From the NCBI GenBank assembly GCA_003445735.1, contig DMCR01000186.1, positions 1-7,681 of the forward strand: 7,681 bases of DNA. Reading direction: 5' to 3'. The stretch is from Cryomorphaceae bacterium. Lineage in GTDB: Bacteria; Bacteroidota; Bacteroidia; Flavobacteriales; Schleiferiaceae. Both the position numbers and the translations under genes were made by a program. Positions 6,214-7,681 of this stretch are shown here, piece by piece. Positions within the stretch are counted from its first letter, which is position 1. Each line of letters begins with the position of its first letter. Below the pieces are notes generated by a model, which made no database searches, was not told where the DNA came from, and saw only the letters and a list, made by a program, of their open reading frames with translations.

Positions 6214-7507
6214 CAATGAATGATTTATATACCTCAGCCCAGCCCTTCCATTGCGGCTCAAATTGACTAAAGGTGCGGTTGTGCCAAACTGAGATCAACG
6301 TACCGCCGACAGTTTTGACCACCGGCACCCATTGCTTCATCGCTACCAAGGCTTCCTCTGCTCCAACATTCAAATAGGTATCCCCATAATAGGTCACATC
6401 CATGAAGGCGAAAGGATGAAGGTTGAGCGGCAACTCCATCTCTAGTTCAACATCGTAAAAGGTATAGGCCGAAGCGATACTAGCACGGAATCCCGGCAAT
6501 TCGGTATACCCCATGCTGTGCTCGTCTTTTATGCCCAATTCTATCAAATTTCTAAACGTATGCGGCGTACGCATACGCAAGTAATGTTGTCTGCTGTGCG
6601 TTACTGGTCGGCGGACCACATCTTGCAACATCTTACGTTCCTTGCCAACAATATCCAAATCACTATCAGATAAGTAACTTGGATGAATACCTAGCACGGC
6701 CCAATCCGCAATCTCTCTCAAGGTAATAGCCGCATCCGTGCTGTAAGGACTCACATTGCGGTCCTTGGGGCCAAACTCCGCAAAGAGCATAAAGTACAAG
6801 GCCTTGACGCCCGCGCTCCTATTCCAGTTGCGCTGCTTTCTAAAGGTATCATAGGGATCGCGGCGCCAATTCCACAATGCTCCCAACCGTATACGCAACA
6901 ATGTAAAATCAAAAGAGGCCACATCCTTAACTATGGCCCCCAAAGTACGCAAGGCACCCTTGCCTTTGAAGGCGAAAAGGTTATCTATATCAATGGTTGT
7001 CAAGTATTGGTAACGATGGCTCAAATCAAAAGAAGCTCCAAACCAAAGCTTGCCTAGGGCCAGTGCCCACTCATTGACGACCGGACGTCCCAAGAAGTCA
7101 TTCTTGAAGGCGAAACCCTCCTTGGCCGGAAAGCGTCCGTGCACATCCGCAATAAAAGGGAGGTATTCCTCGTATCGCGATACCAAGAAAAAGGTCGCCG
7201 CAATAGGATCGAAGGGTAAATCCCCTAACTGGCGTTGACATACCGTGGGAATCCCTTCCCATTGTCCGGCATAGAGCTCTTGCTCCACGATATCCTGTTC
7301 CCAAATTAGCTTGTGAGGAAGAATCTGAAAGACCCCTTCCATCGAAGCAGCACTATAGTTGATCTTAAATCCCTCAGCTTGTTCGAACGCTTCCGCTTCC
7401 TTGTACACCGAATACGACACGCCCATTGCCTTGCTAAGCAAAACCTTTGACGCCCACCTAAATCGTGGACTATCCTGCGTCGTGTATATGGCTACTACGG
7501 CATCCAT
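6197..7507 (-). CDS. Polysaccharide deacetylase-like protein with DUF7033-like N-terminus
   Basis: A 436-residue protein resembling a Bacteroidota family annotated as polysaccharide deacetylase (recognised from memory). The N-terminal part (about 1-165) fits DUF7033: it holds FFLVSRYEEYLPF (106-118) and HGRFPAK (123-129). The C-terminal part resembles a NodB-type barrel. TTIDIDNLFAFKGKG (170-184) sits where the catalytic and metal-binding aspartates of such enzymes lie (Asp173, Asp175). GIHPSY (273-278), SRQHYLRM (305-312), SMGYTELPGFRAS (331-343), PFAFMD (365-370) and SVWHN (406-410) follow. The canonical HSxxH metal motif is not seen; His275, His308 and His409 are candidates. CE4 enzymes remove acetyl groups from N-acetylated sugars; the substrate here is unknown and catalysis is not proven. 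No signal peptide is visible. The GGAGG before the ATG at 7507 also encodes part of the conserved NGG of the upstream dehydrogenase, so it may not be a true ribosome site. It overlaps that gene by 13 bases. Confidence 0.82.
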   Translation of the reverse strand: MDAVVAIYTTQDSPRFRWASKVLLSKAMGVSYSVYKEAEAFEQAEGFKINYSAASMEGVFQILPHKLIWEQDIVEQELYAGQWEGIPTVCQRQLGDLPFDPIAATFFLVSRYEEYLPFIADVHGRFPAKEGFAFKNDFLGRPVVNEWALALGKLWFGASFDLSHRYQYLTTIDIDNLFAFKGKGALRTLGAIVKDVASFDFTLLRIRLGALWNWRRDPYDTFRKQRNWNRSAGVKALYFMLFAEFGPKDRNVSPYSTDAAITLREIADWAVLGIHPSYLSDSDLDIVGKERKMLQDVVRRPVTHSRQHYLRMRTPHTFRNLIELGIKDEHSMGYTELPGFRASIASAYTFYDVELEMELPLNLHPFAFMDVTYYGDTYLNVGAEEALVAMKQWVPVVKTVGGTLISVWHNRTFSQFEPQWKGWAEVYKSFIDAAKS

Positions 7508-7681
7508 TGTCCTCCATTAACGTGTAGAGTTTGACCCGTGGTATACTCGCTACCCAGCAAATAGCTAATGGCCTCCACAATCTGTTCGGGACGGCCAAAA
7601 GCGTCCATAGGGATGGTTGTCTTTATTTGGGCCAACAACTCCTCAGGCACATCATGCAACATGCCTGCATTCATATATCCA
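7495..7681 (-). CDS. FabG-like short-chain dehydrogenase/reductase, C-terminal fragment (truncated by window edge)
   Basis: The last 61 residues of a short-chain dehydrogenase, read by translating the minus strand from 7680 to the TAG at 7495-7497. It begins GYMNAGMLHDVPEELL, continues IPMDAFGRPEQIVEAISYLL and ends GQTLHVNGGQWMP. The (I)PxxRxGxPEE-like block and the TGQTLxVNGG ending are the standard C-terminal marks of classical SDRs of the FabG / acetoacetyl-CoA reductase type, which reduce 3-oxoacyl substrates with NAD(P)H. The cofactor motif and catalytic Ser-Tyr-Lys lie outside the window, so the exact substrate cannot be assigned. It overlaps the deacetylase-like start by 13 bases and is the first visible gene of the minus-strand operon; the operon promoter must be further right, outside the window. 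Confidence 0.9.
   Translation of the reverse strand, partial: GYMNAGMLHDVPEELLAQIKTTIPMDAFGRPEQIVEAISYLLGSEYTTGQTLHVNGGQWMP

Noticed and set aside
6214..6261. N-terminal extension of the acyltransferase to the ATG at 6261
   Set aside because: It would deepen the overlap with the upstream gene to 65 bases and adds residues not expected before the KYIPHVEIDF opening.
7511..7515. GGAGG as a strong ribosome binding site for the deacetylase-like gene
   Set aside because: Spacing to the ATG is only 3 bases and the bases also encode the conserved Gly-Gly of the SDR C-terminus, so coding constraint explains it.

Overview
This window looks like chromosomal DNA from a member of the Bacteroidota, most likely a flavobacterium-like (Flavobacteriales) organism. 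The gene order exbB-exbD-tonB-folC, the form of the TonB-like C-terminus and of the YjjG-type HAD protein, and a deacetylase with a DUF7033-like N-terminus all point that way. So does the general lack of Shine-Dalgarno motifs before genes. Placement below phylum is inference from remembered family resemblance, not from a search. Coding density is close to 100 percent. I see no mobile elements, CRISPR arrays, tRNA or rRNA genes, and no non-coding stretch longer than about 12 bases.

Left half, plus strand (1-3535): a compact operon whose 5' end lies outside the window. It encodes the C-terminal part of an ExbB/TolQ-type proton channel subunit, ExbD, a TonB-like energy transducer, the folate enzyme FolC and a small predicted exported protein of unknown function. 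The first three should form an inner-membrane complex that uses the proton gradient to power outer-membrane transporters. FolC is a cytoplasmic housekeeping enzyme that shares the transcript.

Right half, minus strand (7681 down to 3532): a second compact operon whose 5' end also lies outside the window. In transcription order it encodes the C-terminal end of a FabG-like short-chain dehydrogenase, a polysaccharide deacetylase-like protein, a FemAB/GNAT-like acyltransferase, a YjjG-type HAD phosphatase and the radical-SAM methyltransferase RlmN. The deacetylase-like and acyltransferase-like genes are tightly joined and may act on the same envelope polymer or lipid, which is inference.

The two operons meet tail to tail, with stop codons overlapping by four bases at 3532-3535 and no clear intrinsic terminator. 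Seven of the eight same-strand gene junctions overlap by 1 to 17 bases. This pattern, together with family N-termini, led me to shorten two genes: the acyltransferase is started at 6213, and the HAD protein at a GTG at 5284. Overall this is mostly core-genome content. I found no convincing novel system. The least characterised items are the small exported protein (2945-3535) and the deacetylase/acyltransferase pair (5281-7507).
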